Source: Rhodoferax sp. (GTDB taxonomy: Bacteria > Pseudomonadota > Gammaproteobacteria > Burkholderiales > Burkholderiaceae_C). Taken from it: DNA of 57,130 nucleotides. The stretch lies in the NCBI RefSeq assembly GCF_025354435.1, contig NZ_JANXMU010000049.1:1-57130 (forward strand). Reading direction: 5' to 3'. A program made the position numbers and the translations under genes. A model generated the notes under the pieces. That model saw only the letters and a program-made list of their open reading frames with translations. It made no database searches and was not told the DNA's origin. The number at the start of each line of letters is the position of its first letter. Position 1 is the first letter of the stretch. Below, one piece after another: positions 41,084 through 49,446 of the stretch.

Positions 41084-42118
41084 ATGGCGACGATTAAAGA
41101 TGTTGCAAAGCTGGCGGGCGTGGGCGTGGGCACTGCGTCTCGGGCCATGTCGGGCAAGGGCGCGGTGTCGGCCGATGCGGTGGCCAAGGTGCAGGCGGCG
41201 GTGCAGGCGCTGGACTTTCGGCCGTCCAACGTGGCGCGGGCGCTGTCGCTCAAAACCTTGGGGATGGTGGGCGTGTACGTGCCCGAATTCGGCGGCTCCT
41301 TCATCTCGCGCATCCTCAACGCCATCGATGCCGAGCTGCGCGCCGTGGGCCGCCACATGGTGGTGGCCAGCGGCTGCGGCCAGGGCGACGCACGCCAGCA
41401 GGCGCTGGAGGGCGTGGAGTTTTTGGTGCAGCGCGAATGTGACGGCATTCTGGTGTTCAGCAACCACCTGCTGGAGGCCGATCTGCAGGCGCTGCAGGCC
41501 CGCTTTCCGCGCGTGGTGCTGCTGAACCGCCAGAGCCCGGTGCTGGGCGAGCGCGCGTTCTATGCCGACCACGAACTCGGCGGGCGGTTGGCGGCGCGGG
41601 CACTGCTGTCGCAAGGCCACCGCGCCATTGCCACCATCCAGGGCGCGCTGGACGCACCCGACAACGCGCAGCGCATGCAGGGCTTTTACGCGGCGCTGGC
41701 GCAGCACGACATTGAAGTGAAATCCGCCCACCGCATGGACGGCGGCTTCACCTTTGCCAGCGGCCACGCCGCCGCCACCCGCCTGCTCAAGCGCAAGGAC
41801 CGCAGCTTCACCGCCGTGTTTTGCGCCAACGACGTGATGGCCATGGCCGCGATTTCGCGCTTCACCCAGGCTGGGCTGAAAGTGCCGCAGGACGTGTCGG
41901 TGATCGGCTACGACGACACCGATGTGGCCACCTACACCGCCCCGCCGCTGACCACCGTGCACATGCCCATCGCCGAGCTGGGCGCGCAAAGCTGCCGCCA
42001 CCTGCTTAACCTCTGCTACGGGCTGGAGCTGGAGGTGCAGCGCGACTTTGCCCCCCTGGTGGTGTGGCGCGAATCGGTGGGCCCCGGCCCCCATTTTTCC
42101 AGTTCATTTGTCAAATAA
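41084..42118 (+). CDS. LacI-family transcriptional regulator of the second glycoside operon
   Basis: 344 residues from the ATG at 41084; the frame is open further upstream but the HTH (TIKDVAKLAGVGVGTASRAMSGKGAVS) fixes the start. The ligand-binding domain ends SVIGYDDTDVATYTAPPLTTVHMPIAELG. First gene of a plus-strand unit with the oxidoreductase, two isomerase-like proteins and GH3; 19 bp separate it from the next gene. Likely represses the unit via TGGAACCGGTTCCA. Confidence 0.92.
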   Translation: MATIKDVAKLAGVGVGTASRAMSGKGAVSADAVAKVQAAVQALDFRPSNVARALSLKTLGMVGVYVPEFGGSFISRILNAIDAELRAVGRHMVVASGCGQGDARQQALEGVEFLVQRECDGILVFSNHLLEADLQALQARFPRVVLLNRQSPVLGERAFYADHELGGRLAARALLSQGHRAIATIQGALDAPDNAQRMQGFYAALAQHDIEVKSAHRMDGGFTFASGHAAATRLLKRKDRSFTAVFCANDVMAMAAISRFTQAGLKVPQDVSVIGYDDTDVATYTAPPLTTVHMPIAELGAQSCRHLLNLCYGLELEVQRDFAPLVVWRESVGPGPHFSSSFVK

Positions 42119-42137
42119 AAAGAAGGAGACCCGTTCC

Positions 42138-43211
42138 ATGGCTATCGCCCTCGGCATCATCGGTGCCGGCAACATCTTCCCGGCCTACCTGCGGACGCTC
42201 AAGCGCAGCCGCCTGTTTCGCATCGTTGGCGTGGCCGACGCGGTGCCTGCGGCAGCGCAAAAACGTGCCGAAGAATTCGGCCTGCCGTTCATGACCGTAG
42301 AGCAGCTTCTGGCCAGCGATGCCAGCATCGTGCTCAACCTCACGCCGCCCCAGGCCCACCACACCACCGGCCTGCAGGTGCTCAACGCGGGCAAGCACTT
42401 CTTCACCGAAAAGCCGTTGGCTGCTACCTTTGCGCAAGGCAAGGAACTGGTAGCCCTGGCCAAGCGCAAAAAGCTGCGCATCGGCTGCGCCCCGGACACC
42501 TTTTTGGGCGCGGGTGCGTAAACCGTGCGGGCCTTGGTGGACGCGGGCACGGTGGGGGCCATCCGTTTTGGTACGGCGCAGTTCATGGGCCACGGGCCGG
42601 ACCATTGGCACCCGAACCCGGCCTTCTTCTACCAGCCCGGTGCGGGCCCGATGTTCGACATGGGCGTGTACTACCTGACGCACCTGGTGAACCACCTCGG
42701 CCCGGTGGCCAGCGTGCGCGGCACCGCCCACACGGCGCACACCACACGCACCGTGCCGCTGGGCGAGCGCAAGGGCCAGAAGATCGCGGTAGACACCCCC
42801 ACCCACATCGTCAGCAATTTGAGCTTTGCCAGCGGAGCCGAGGTGGTGCTGACCTGCAGCTTCGACGTGTGGAAGCACAGCCACGCACCCATCGAACTCT
42901 ACGGCGAAGACGGCAGCATCCTGGGCCACGACCCGAACCAGTTTGGCGGCCCGGTGAAGTTCGCCCGCCAGCTGGACGACTGGACGCGTAGCCAAGACAA
43001 GCGCCCCTACACCACCAACGCCCGCGGCATCGGCCTGATCGACATGGCCCAGGCCATCGCCGCCGACCGCCCGCACCGCTGCAGCGAAGCCCTGGCCCTG
43101 CACGTGCTGGAGGTGATGGAGCGCGCCCTGGATGCCGCCCGCACCGGCAAGCCGCAGCGCACCACCACCACCTGCGAGCGCCCCGCGCCGCTAACGCACA
43201 AACTGTTTTGA
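42138..43211 (+). pseudogene. Gfo/Idh/MocA-family oxidoreductase interrupted by an in-frame TAA
   Basis: From the ATG at 42138 (AGAAGGAGA upstream) the frame encodes a Rossmann domain (GIIGAGNIFPAYLRTLKRS, EKPLAAT) and meets TAA at 42519-42521, codon 128. The same frame then continues as TVRALVDAGTVGAIRFG to 43211, giving a normal 357-codon gene. In the homologue at 23990 the matching segment is LGGAQQTCRKLVDAG, so the stop most likely replaced a Gln codon (CAA or CAG). Re-initiation at the GTG at 42525 could yield only the C-terminal domain, without the cofactor fold. Either a recent nonsense mutation or a sequence error. Confidence 0.88.
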
Positions 43212-43227
43212 CCCCCAAGGAAGCACG

Positions 43228-43983
43228 ATGAAAATCTCGGTACAAATCTATTCCCTGCGCGAGGCGGGCGACCTCGATGTGCAACTGGCCCTGGCGCGCA
43301 GTTGCGGCTTCACCTGGGTGGAAACTGTGGCCACCCACGGCCTCACGCCGCAGGCTTTTGCCGACAAGGTGGCCGCGCACGGGCTGCAGGTGTCGTCCAT
43401 GCACGCCGCGCTGGCGCTGCTGGAGACCGACATCGCCACGGTCATCGAAGCCTGCCGCCTGACAGGCTGCCCGCTGGTGGTCATGCCCTGGCTGCCCATG
43501 GGGGAGCGCTCGCCCACCGCGGCGGGCTTTGTGGCCCTGGGCCAGCGGCTGGCCGCGCTAGGCGATGCACTGCGTGCGCACGGTGTGCAACTGGCGTACC
43601 ACAACCACGATTTCGAGTTCTTGCCCTACGAGGGCCGCACGGCGCTGGAATGGATCTTCTCGGCCGCTACGCCCGCGCAACTGGGCTGGGAGGCCGACCT
43701 GGGCTGGGTCAGCCGCGCCGGGGCCGACCCGCAGGTGTGGCTGGACAAGTTTGCCGACCGCCTGGTCGCGGTGCACGCCAAAGACATCGCCCCGCCGCGC
43801 ATGGCGCTGGAGGAGGACGGCTGGACCACGCTGGGTCAGGGCATCGTGCCTTGGGTGGCGCTGCTGGCACAGCTCAAAACCCGTACCAACTTGGTGGTGT
43901 TCGAGCACGACCACCCGGTCGATTTCGCCAGCACGCTGCGCAACAGCCATGCATTTCTCACCCAACATCTCTCCAACACCTAG
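43228..43983 (+). CDS. Sugar phosphate isomerase/epimerase-like TIM-barrel protein (AP endonuclease 2 family)
   Basis: 251 residues. Xylose-isomerase-like TIM barrel: starts KISVQIYSLREAGDLDVQLA, has LAYHNHDFEF (metal-site His/Glu region near 130-140), GWEADLGWV and VAVHAKDIAPP, as in IolE/IolI-type enzymes. Ribosome site AAGGAAGCACG. In glycoside clusters with Gfo/Idh/MocA dehydrogenases such proteins act as epimerases, isomerases or lyases on keto sugars. The exact substrate is unknown. Confidence 0.87.
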   Translation: MKISVQIYSLREAGDLDVQLALARSCGFTWVETVATHGLTPQAFADKVAAHGLQVSSMHAALALLETDIATVIEACRLTGCPLVVMPWLPMGERSPTAAGFVALGQRLAALGDALRAHGVQLAYHNHDFEFLPYEGRTALEWIFSAATPAQLGWEADLGWVSRAGADPQVWLDKFADRLVAVHAKDIAPPRMALEEDGWTTLGQGIVPWVALLAQLKTRTNLVVFEHDHPVDFASTLRNSHAFLTQHLSNT

Positions 43984-43989
43984 GCTGAT

Positions 43990-45051
43990 ATGACACACAA
44001 CAGTATCCAAGGCCCGGCCATCTTTCTGGCCCAGTTTGCAGGCGACACCGCCCCTTTCAACACCCTGCCCAATATCGCCCGCTGGGCGGCGGGGCTAGGC
44101 TACAAGGGCGTGCAAATCCCCAGCTGGGATGCCCGCTTGTTCAACCTGGCCCGCGCCGCCGAGAGCCAAACCTACTGCGACGAAGTCACCGGCCAACTGG
44201 CCGAGCACGGCCTGGTCATCACCGAGCTGTCCACCCATCTGCAAGGCCAACTGGTGGCGGTGCACCCGGCCTACGACTTGCCGATGGACGGCTTTGCCCC
44301 CGAGGCAGTGCGTGGCAAACCGGCCGAGCGCACGGCCTGTGCCATCGCGCAATTGAAGTTGGCGGCCCAGGCCTCGCAGCGGCTGGGTTTGAAGTCGCAC
44401 GCCACCTTCAGCGGTGCGCTGGCCTGGCCCTACCTCTACCCCTGGCCGCAGCGCCCGGCGGGGCTGGTGGAGGCCGCGTTCGACGAACTCGCCAAGCGCT
44501 GGCTGCCCATCCTGGACACGTTCGATGCTGCGGGCGTAGACGTGTGCTACGAGGTGCACCCCGGCGAAGACCTGTGCGACGGCGCCAGCTATGAGATGTT
44601 TCTGGACCGGGTGCACCAGCACCTGCGCGCCTGCCTGCTGTATGACCCCAGCCACTTTGTGCTGCAGCAGCTGGACTACCTGGCCTACATCGACCTGTAC
44701 CACGACCGCATCAAGGCCTTCCACGTCAAGGATGCCGAGTTCCGCCCGAATGGCCGCACAGGGGTGTACGGTGGCTTCCAGAAATGGCAAGACCGCGCCG
44801 GGCGTTTCCGCTCGCTGGGCGATGGCCAGGTGGACTTTCGCGCCATCTTCAGCAAGCTCACCCAGTACGGCTACCGCGGCTGGGCGGTGCTGGAGTGGGA
44901 ATGCTGCATCAAGCACCCCGAGCAAGGCGCAGCCGAGGGCGCGCCCTTCATCCAGGACCACCTGATCCGCGTGGCCGAGCGGGCGTTCGATGACTTCGCC
45001 GCCAGCGGCACCGATGCCGCCGCGAATCGCCGCATGTTGGGCCTGGAATAA
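43990..45051 (+). CDS. Sugar phosphate isomerase/epimerase-like TIM-barrel protein
   Basis: 353 residues. A second, longer xylose-isomerase-like TIM barrel: GYKGVQIPSWDARLFNLARA, CYEVHPGEDLCDGASYEMFLDRV (metal Glu/His), LYDPSHFVLQQLDYLAYIDLY, and IKAFHVKDAEFRPNGRTGVYGG. This longer branch is usually annotated only by fold and often travels with Gfo/Idh/MocA genes. Starts 6 bp after the first isomerase-like gene and 14 bp before GH3. Uses TAA as a true stop. Confidence 0.87.
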   Translation: MTHNSIQGPAIFLAQFAGDTAPFNTLPNIARWAAGLGYKGVQIPSWDARLFNLARAAESQTYCDEVTGQLAEHGLVITELSTHLQGQLVAVHPAYDLPMDGFAPEAVRGKPAERTACAIAQLKLAAQASQRLGLKSHATFSGALAWPYLYPWPQRPAGLVEAAFDELAKRWLPILDTFDAAGVDVCYEVHPGEDLCDGASYEMFLDRVHQHLRACLLYDPSHFVLQQLDYLAYIDLYHDRIKAFHVKDAEFRPNGRTGVYGGFQKWQDRAGRFRSLGDGQVDFRAIFSKLTQYGYRGWAVLEWECCIKHPEQGAAEGAPFIQDHLIRVAERAFDDFAASGTDAAANRRMLGLE

Positions 45052-45065
45052 AAGAAAGAGACACC

Positions 45066-47528
45066 ATGACACCGAACATCGAATCCCTGCTCGACCAGAT
45101 GACGCTGGAGGAGCAGGTGGGCCTGCTCGCAGGGGCCGACTTCTGGACCACCGTGCCCGTGCCGCGCCTGGGCGTGCCCGCCATCAAGGTGACCGACGGC
45201 CCCAACGGCGCACGCGGCGGGGTTTTCAAAGACGGCCCCACAACAGCCTGCTTCCCTGTCGGCATCGCCCTGGCCTCCACCTGGAACCCGGCGCTGATCG
45301 AGCAGACCGGCGCGGCCCTGGGCGCCGAGGCCAAGTTGAAGGGGGCCAGCGTGCTGCTGGCCCCCACCGTCAACCTGCACCGCACGGTGCTCAATGGCCG
45401 CAACTTCGAATGCCACTCCGAAGACCCCTGGCTCAGCTCCGAGCTGGGTGTGGCCTATGTGCGCGGCGTGCAAAGCACCGGCGTGGCCGCCACCATCAAG
45501 CACTTTGTGGGCAACGACAGCGAATACCAGCGCATGAGCATGAGCTCCGACATCCCCGAGCGGGCTCTGCGCGAGCTGTACCTGCTGCCCTTTGAGCGGG
45601 CGGTCAAGGAAGCCGGTGTGATGGCCGTGATGACCGGCTACAACCGCCTGGACGGCATTTACGCCGCCGACCACCAGCGCATGCTGCAACAGGTGCTGCG
45701 CGATGAATGGGGCTTTACCGGCCTGGTCATGTCCGACTGGATGGGCCTGCACAGCACCGTAGAAGGCGTGCTGGCCGGGTGCGACCTGGAAATGCCCGGC
45801 CCGGCGGCGGAGCGCGGTGCCAAGCTGGTGCAGGCCGTGAAGGATGGCCTGCTGCCTGCCGATGCCGTGCGCGCCTGCGCCCGCCGTGTGCTGCAACTCA
45901 TCGAGCGCGTGGGTGCCTTCGACAACCCCGGCATCCCCGCTGAACGTGCCGACGACCTGCCTGCCCACCGCGCGCTGATCCGCCGCCTGGGCTCCGAAGG
46001 CGTGGTGCTGCTGAAGAACGACGGGCTGTTGCCACTGGCTCCTAAAGCGGGCCACACCGTAGCGTTGATCGGTATTGCTGCCGTCACACCCCAGGCCATG
46101 GGCGGCGGCAGCGCCACCGTCAACGCGCACTACCGCATCGCCCCGCTGGCGGCCCTGCAGGCGCAGTGCCCGGGGACCACATTCACCCACCACCCCGGGG
46201 CCGACATCCACCGCTATGTGCCGGTGCTGAACACGCCCATGCAGCTGGAGTTTTTCAACAGCCTGGACTTCAGCGGCCCGGTGGTTTGCCGCCAGACCGT
46301 GCACAACACCGAGCAGCTCTGGATCGACACCGTGGACGCAGCCGTCACGGCCGATGCCTTCTCGGCCCGCGCCACGCTGCGCTTTGTGGCCGCCGAGGCG
46401 GGCGAGCACCAGTTCTCGCTGGTCAGCGCAGGCCTGAGCCGGGCGTACATCAATGGCGACCTGGCGGTGGATGCCTGGAGCGGCTGGAGCCGGGGCGACA
46501 CCTACTTCACCTTCGGCTGCAACGAGGTGCGCCACAGCCGCACCCTGGCCCAGGGCGAGGTCTGCGAGGTGGTGGTTGAGTTCAGCACCGGCACACCCGA
46601 ATCCACCCCCATCCACGCCCTGCGCTTCGGCGCGTACCGCGTGCTGGGCGAGGCCGACATCGCCGCCGCCGTGGCTGCCGCCGCCCAAGCGGACGTGGCC
46701 GTGGTGTTTGCAGGGCTCAACGCCGAGTGGGACAACGAGGGCCTGGACCGCAGCGGCATCACCCTGCCGCACAGCCAGAACGCCCTGATCGCCCGCGTGG
46801 TGGCCGCCAACCCGCGCACCGTGGTGGTGTTGCAAACCGGCTCGCCCGTGGCCCTGCCCTGGTTGGCCGACGTACCTGCCGTGCTGCAAGCCTGGTACCC
46901 CGGCCAGGAGTGCGGCAACGCCATCGCCGACGTGCTGCTGGGCACGGCCGAACCCGGTGGCCGCCTGCCGCAAACCTGGCCGGTGCAGCTGCAAGACACT
47001 GTAGGTTTTGGCAACCCCCGGCACTACCCCGGCGTGGATGGCCATGTGGTGTACGACGAGGGCATCTTCATCGGCTACCGGCACTACCAGCAGAAAAATA
47101 TCACCCCGCTGTTCCCTTTTGGCCATGGCCTGTCGTACACGCAATTTAGCTATGGTGCGCTGCGCTTGGCCAGCACCGTGCTACAGCCCGGCGGCGAGCT
47201 GCTGGTGGAAATGGACGTGCAGAACACCGGCAGCCGTGCCGGGCAGACTGTCGTGCAGCTTTATGTCAGCGACTCCAGCGCCAGCCAGCCGCGCCCGGCG
47301 CAAGAGCTGAAAGGCTTCGCCAAGCTGACTCTGGCCGCAGGCGAGACCGGTACGGCGCGGTTCCGGCTGGGCATGCGCGCCTTCGCGTTCTATGGCGTGG
47401 CGCGTGCGGCTTGGGTGGCGGAGGCGGGGGGCTACCAGGTGCATGTGGGCACCTCGGTGGATGTGCGGATTGCTTCGACGGAGGTGACGTTGAGCGGGGA
47501 TTGGGTGCAAGCGGTGCAAGCAGATTGA
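45066..47528 (+). CDS. Glycoside hydrolase family 3 beta-glucosidase with PA14 insertion
   Basis: 820 residues. GH3 barrel with nucleophile block GFTGLVMSDWMGLHSTVEG (Asp of SDW, about 216-234), KHFVGNDSEYQRM acid/binding loop, GH3 C-terminal domain interrupted by a PA14 lectin-like domain (about 385-520: FFNSLDFSGPVV to YFTFGCNEVRH), then a fibronectin-III-like end. No signal peptide, so probably cytoplasmic. PA14-bearing GH3 enzymes are mostly beta-glucosidases. No transporter is encoded in this operon, so uptake must come from elsewhere, possibly the importer at 27630-31889. Confidence 0.92.
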   Translation: MTPNIESLLDQMTLEEQVGLLAGADFWTTVPVPRLGVPAIKVTDGPNGARGGVFKDGPTTACFPVGIALASTWNPALIEQTGAALGAEAKLKGASVLLAPTVNLHRTVLNGRNFECHSEDPWLSSELGVAYVRGVQSTGVAATIKHFVGNDSEYQRMSMSSDIPERALRELYLLPFERAVKEAGVMAVMTGYNRLDGIYAADHQRMLQQVLRDEWGFTGLVMSDWMGLHSTVEGVLAGCDLEMPGPAAERGAKLVQAVKDGLLPADAVRACARRVLQLIERVGAFDNPGIPAERADDLPAHRALIRRLGSEGVVLLKNDGLLPLAPKAGHTVALIGIAAVTPQAMGGGSATVNAHYRIAPLAALQAQCPGTTFTHHPGADIHRYVPVLNTPMQLEFFNSLDFSGPVVCRQTVHNTEQLWIDTVDAAVTADAFSARATLRFVAAEAGEHQFSLVSAGLSRAYINGDLAVDAWSGWSRGDTYFTFGCNEVRHSRTLAQGEVCEVVVEFSTGTPESTPIHALRFGAYRVLGEADIAAAVAAAAQADVAVVFAGLNAEWDNEGLDRSGITLPHSQNALIARVVAANPRTVVVLQTGSPVALPWLADVPAVLQAWYPGQECGNAIADVLLGTAEPGGRLPQTWPVQLQDTVGFGNPRHYPGVDGHVVYDEGIFIGYRHYQQKNITPLFPFGHGLSYTQFSYGALRLASTVLQPGGELLVEMDVQNTGSRAGQTVVQLYVSDSSASQPRPAQELKGFAKLTLAAGETGTARFRLGMRAFAFYGVARAAWVAEAGGYQVHVGTSVDVRIASTEVTLSGDWVQAVQAD

Positions 47529-47536
47529 GCGGACGG

Positions 47537-47627
47537 TAGCCCAGTGGGGTCAGATCATCCATGCGCGCTGAAACGTGGTTTGCAGCGCACTGCCAAACCG
47601 CATGCGTGCTCTGACCTCTCTGGGCTA
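47537..47627. repeat. Long nested dyad element after GH3
   Basis: Outer arms TAGCCCAG (47537-47544) and CTGGGCTA (47620-47627), then symmetric 3-base gaps, then GGTCAGA (47548-47554) and TCTGACC (47610-47616), and an inner hairpin GGTTTG/CAAACC (47577-47582, 47594-47599). It can fold as one 91-base stem-loop on either strand. A separate perfect hairpin CCCGTCG/CGACGGG follows at 47630-47649. It could be a small non-autonomous element or a bidirectional terminator. Confidence 0.6.
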
Positions 47628-47685
47628 GACCCGTCGAGCCTGCGACGGGGTAGGCTGCAATGGGCTTCACAGTAAATGCTCTGTT

Positions 47686-47737
47686 TTTCATAGCTGCTTG
47701 CGTATATTCCATATGCGACAGAGGCCATTTTTACCCA
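47686..47737 (+). repeat. Dispersed intergenic hairpin repeat, copy 8
   Basis: CATAGCTGCTTGCGTATATT, then CCATATGCGACAGAGGCCAT. The stem GCGTAT/ATATGC is kept; outer positions have drifted. Lies between convergent GH3 and rarD-like genes. Confidence 0.65.
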
Positions 47738-47767
47738 AAACTCCCTACACAGAGCTCCCAGCCAACC

Positions 47768-48634
47768 CTACTTCCGCCCCGCCAGCCACCCCTCCACGCT
47801 GTACACCCCCAGCGCCGCCCAGATCAGCCCAAAGCCCGCCAGCCGGGCCATCTGGAACGGCTCGTGGAAGATCCACACGCCCAGGGCGAACTGCAGGGTG
47901 GGCGAGATGTATTGCAGGATGCCCAGGGTGGCCAGCGGAATACGCCGCGCACCGGCGGCGAACAGCAGCAGGGGGATGGCGGTCAGCGGCCCGGCCAGCA
48001 GCAGCCAGGCGATGGACGGGGCATCGCCCTGCACCAGTACGCCCTGGCCTTGCCAGCTCCACCAGGCCAGCGCGCCCAGGCCCAGCGGGGCGAGCAGGAT
48101 GGTTTCCAGCGCCAGGCCCTCCAGCGCGCCCAGGCTGGCCACCTTGCGCAGCAGGCCGTAAAAGCCAAAGCTCAGGGCCAGAACCAGCGCAATCCAGGGC
48201 AGGCGGCCGGTTTGCACGGTCTGCCACAGCACACCCGCAGCGGCTACGGCCACCGCCAGCCATTGGCCGGGGCGCGGGCGTTCGTGCAGAAATACATAGC
48301 CCATGGCCACGTTGATCAGCGGCAGGATGAAATAACCCAGGCTGGCATCCACCACGTGCTGGTTTTGTACGGCCCAAACATAGGTCAGCCAGTTGCCCGA
48401 CAGCAGCAGGGCCGACAGCGCAAACGCACCCAGCACCCGGGGCTGGCGCACTACATCGCGCATCCACCCCCAGTGCCTGCGCACCAGCAGCACACCCAGC
48501 ACGAACACCAGCGACCACACCGTGCGGTGCACCACCACCTCCAGCGCCGGAATGCCCGCGAGCTGGTGGAAGTACAGAGGAAACAGGCCCCAGGCCGCGT
48601 AGGCGAGGGTGGCGTAGACGATGCCGAGGTTCAT
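47768..48634 (-). CDS. rarD: EamA-family transporter, RarD-like
   Basis: 288 residues from the ATG at 48634; an ATG at 48649 would add five residues. About ten membrane segments (EamA/DMT fold): IVYATLAYAAWGLFPLYFHQLAG at the start, VVVHRTVWSLVFVLGVLLVRR next, and LQYISPTLQFALGVWIFHEPF near the end, all RarD hallmarks. RarD was named for chloramphenicol sensitivity but its substrate is not settled; many DMT members export amino acids. A nearby Lrp regulator on the same strand makes amino-acid export plausible, by inference. Confidence 0.87.
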   Translation of the reverse strand: MNLGIVYATLAYAAWGLFPLYFHQLAGIPALEVVVHRTVWSLVFVLGVLLVRRHWGWMRDVVRQPRVLGAFALSALLLSGNWLTYVWAVQNQHVVDASLGYFILPLINVAMGYVFLHERPRPGQWLAVAVAAAGVLWQTVQTGRLPWIALVLALSFGFYGLLRKVASLGALEGLALETILLAPLGLGALAWWSWQGQGVLVQGDAPSIAWLLLAGPLTAIPLLLFAAGARRIPLATLGILQYISPTLQFALGVWIFHEPFQMARLAGFGLIWAALGVYSVEGWLAGRK

Positions 48635-48690
48635 GTGGGGTTTTGGCATACCCCCAAGCTGCAGCGCTACGCATCTTTCGCCAACCCCCC

Positions 48691-48767
48691 TCGCATCGGT
48701 TTGCCAAAACCGATGCGACATGCAGGGGGCGATACCAGAGGCCCGGCAAAGCCGGTTCCTCGGTATC
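48691..48767. other. Two strong hairpins upstream of the rarD-like gene
   Basis: TCGCATCGGTTT (48691-48702) and AAACCGATGCGA (48707-48718) are perfect 12-bp arms around a 4-base loop. A second hairpin follows at 48731-48767 (GATACC with GGTATC outside, CCGGC with GCCGG inside, small bulges). No T-run follows on either strand. They fall in the 5' leader of the rarD-like gene or the space after Lrp. Confidence 0.6.
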
Positions 48768-48829
48768 TCTGGAAGTGTGCGTTCTTGCCTTCGCGGGGGG
48801 TGTGGTATTTGGGTTTTTAGATAAAAAGG

Positions 48830-48878
48830 GGCTGTAGCGTAGATGTTACCTGTGCTGTTAGCTATGGATTAAATAGCG
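48830..48878 (-). repeat. Dispersed intergenic hairpin repeat, copy 9
   Basis: Reverse-oriented worn copy, directly after the Lrp stop; its minus strand reads ATAGCTAACAGCACAGGTAA then CATCTACGCTACAGCCCC. Confidence 0.55.
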
Positions 48879-48879
48879 A

Positions 48880-49329
48880 TCAGGCGGGTGTGCTGTGCAC
48901 CGTCACAAATTTGTGCACCGGGCTGGACAGCACCAGGGACGTGGTCACCGCGCCGTGCACCGCCAGCGCGTCCACCACGCGCTGCAGGTCTTCGGGTTGG
49001 GCGATGGCGCAGCGCACGATGAAGCAGTCTTCGCCGGTCACGCGGTCGGCCTGCAGCACCTCGGGCATTTGCTGGAACAGTTCGACGTAGGGCTGGATGC
49101 CCCGGTGCGTGGTCTGGATGCGGATGATGGCCTGCAGGCCCACGCCCAGCGCGCGCAGGTTCACCCGGGCGCTGTAGCCTTCGATGACACCGGCTTCTTC
49201 CAGCTTGCGCACGCGCTCGCTCATCGCCGGTTGCGACAGGCCGATGCGCTTGCCGATAGCGGCCAGGCTTTGCCGCGCATCGGTTTGCAGGGCTTGCAGA
49301 ATCAGCAGGTCTTTTTTATCGAGTTGCAT
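48880..49329 (-). CDS. Lrp/AsnC-family transcriptional regulator
   Basis: 149 residues. N-terminal HTH (about 5-50: LDKKDLLILQALQTDARQSLAAIGKRIGLSQPAMSERVRKLEEAGVI) and C-terminal RAM effector domain (about 65-145). Typical amino-acid-responsive regulator. Divergent from the broken GST gene at 49447 and upstream of the rarD-like gene on the same strand, with 245 bp between them; it may control either. Confidence 0.93.
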   Translation of the reverse strand: MQLDKKDLLILQALQTDARQSLAAIGKRIGLSQPAMSERVRKLEEAGVIEGYSARVNLRALGVGLQAIIRIQTTHRGIQPYVELFQQMPEVLQADRVTGEDCFIVRCAIAQPEDLQRVVDALAVHGAVTTSLVLSSPVHKFVTVHSTPA

Positions 49330-49446
49330 GGGGTCAGATAAACCGATGGGTCATTGGTTTGCGGGGGTGTTTTCGAATGCGCGGCGGTGCACAACCGCCG
49401 CGTGGAGCGCTATCGTAAAGCCCTCTCCACCTCCTACCACCAAGCC

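Noticed and set aside
44871-47144. Very long antisense ORFs (757 aa here; also 1779-3023, 5964-7298, 7843-9321, 11550-13091)
   Set aside because: They lie opposite strong family-matched genes, have Gly/Ala/Arg/His-rich low-complexity products, and reflect high GC at third codon positions.
47529-47767. Insertion sequence remnant
   Set aside because: Inverted repeats are present but there is no transposase fragment or target duplication; reported only as a dyad element.
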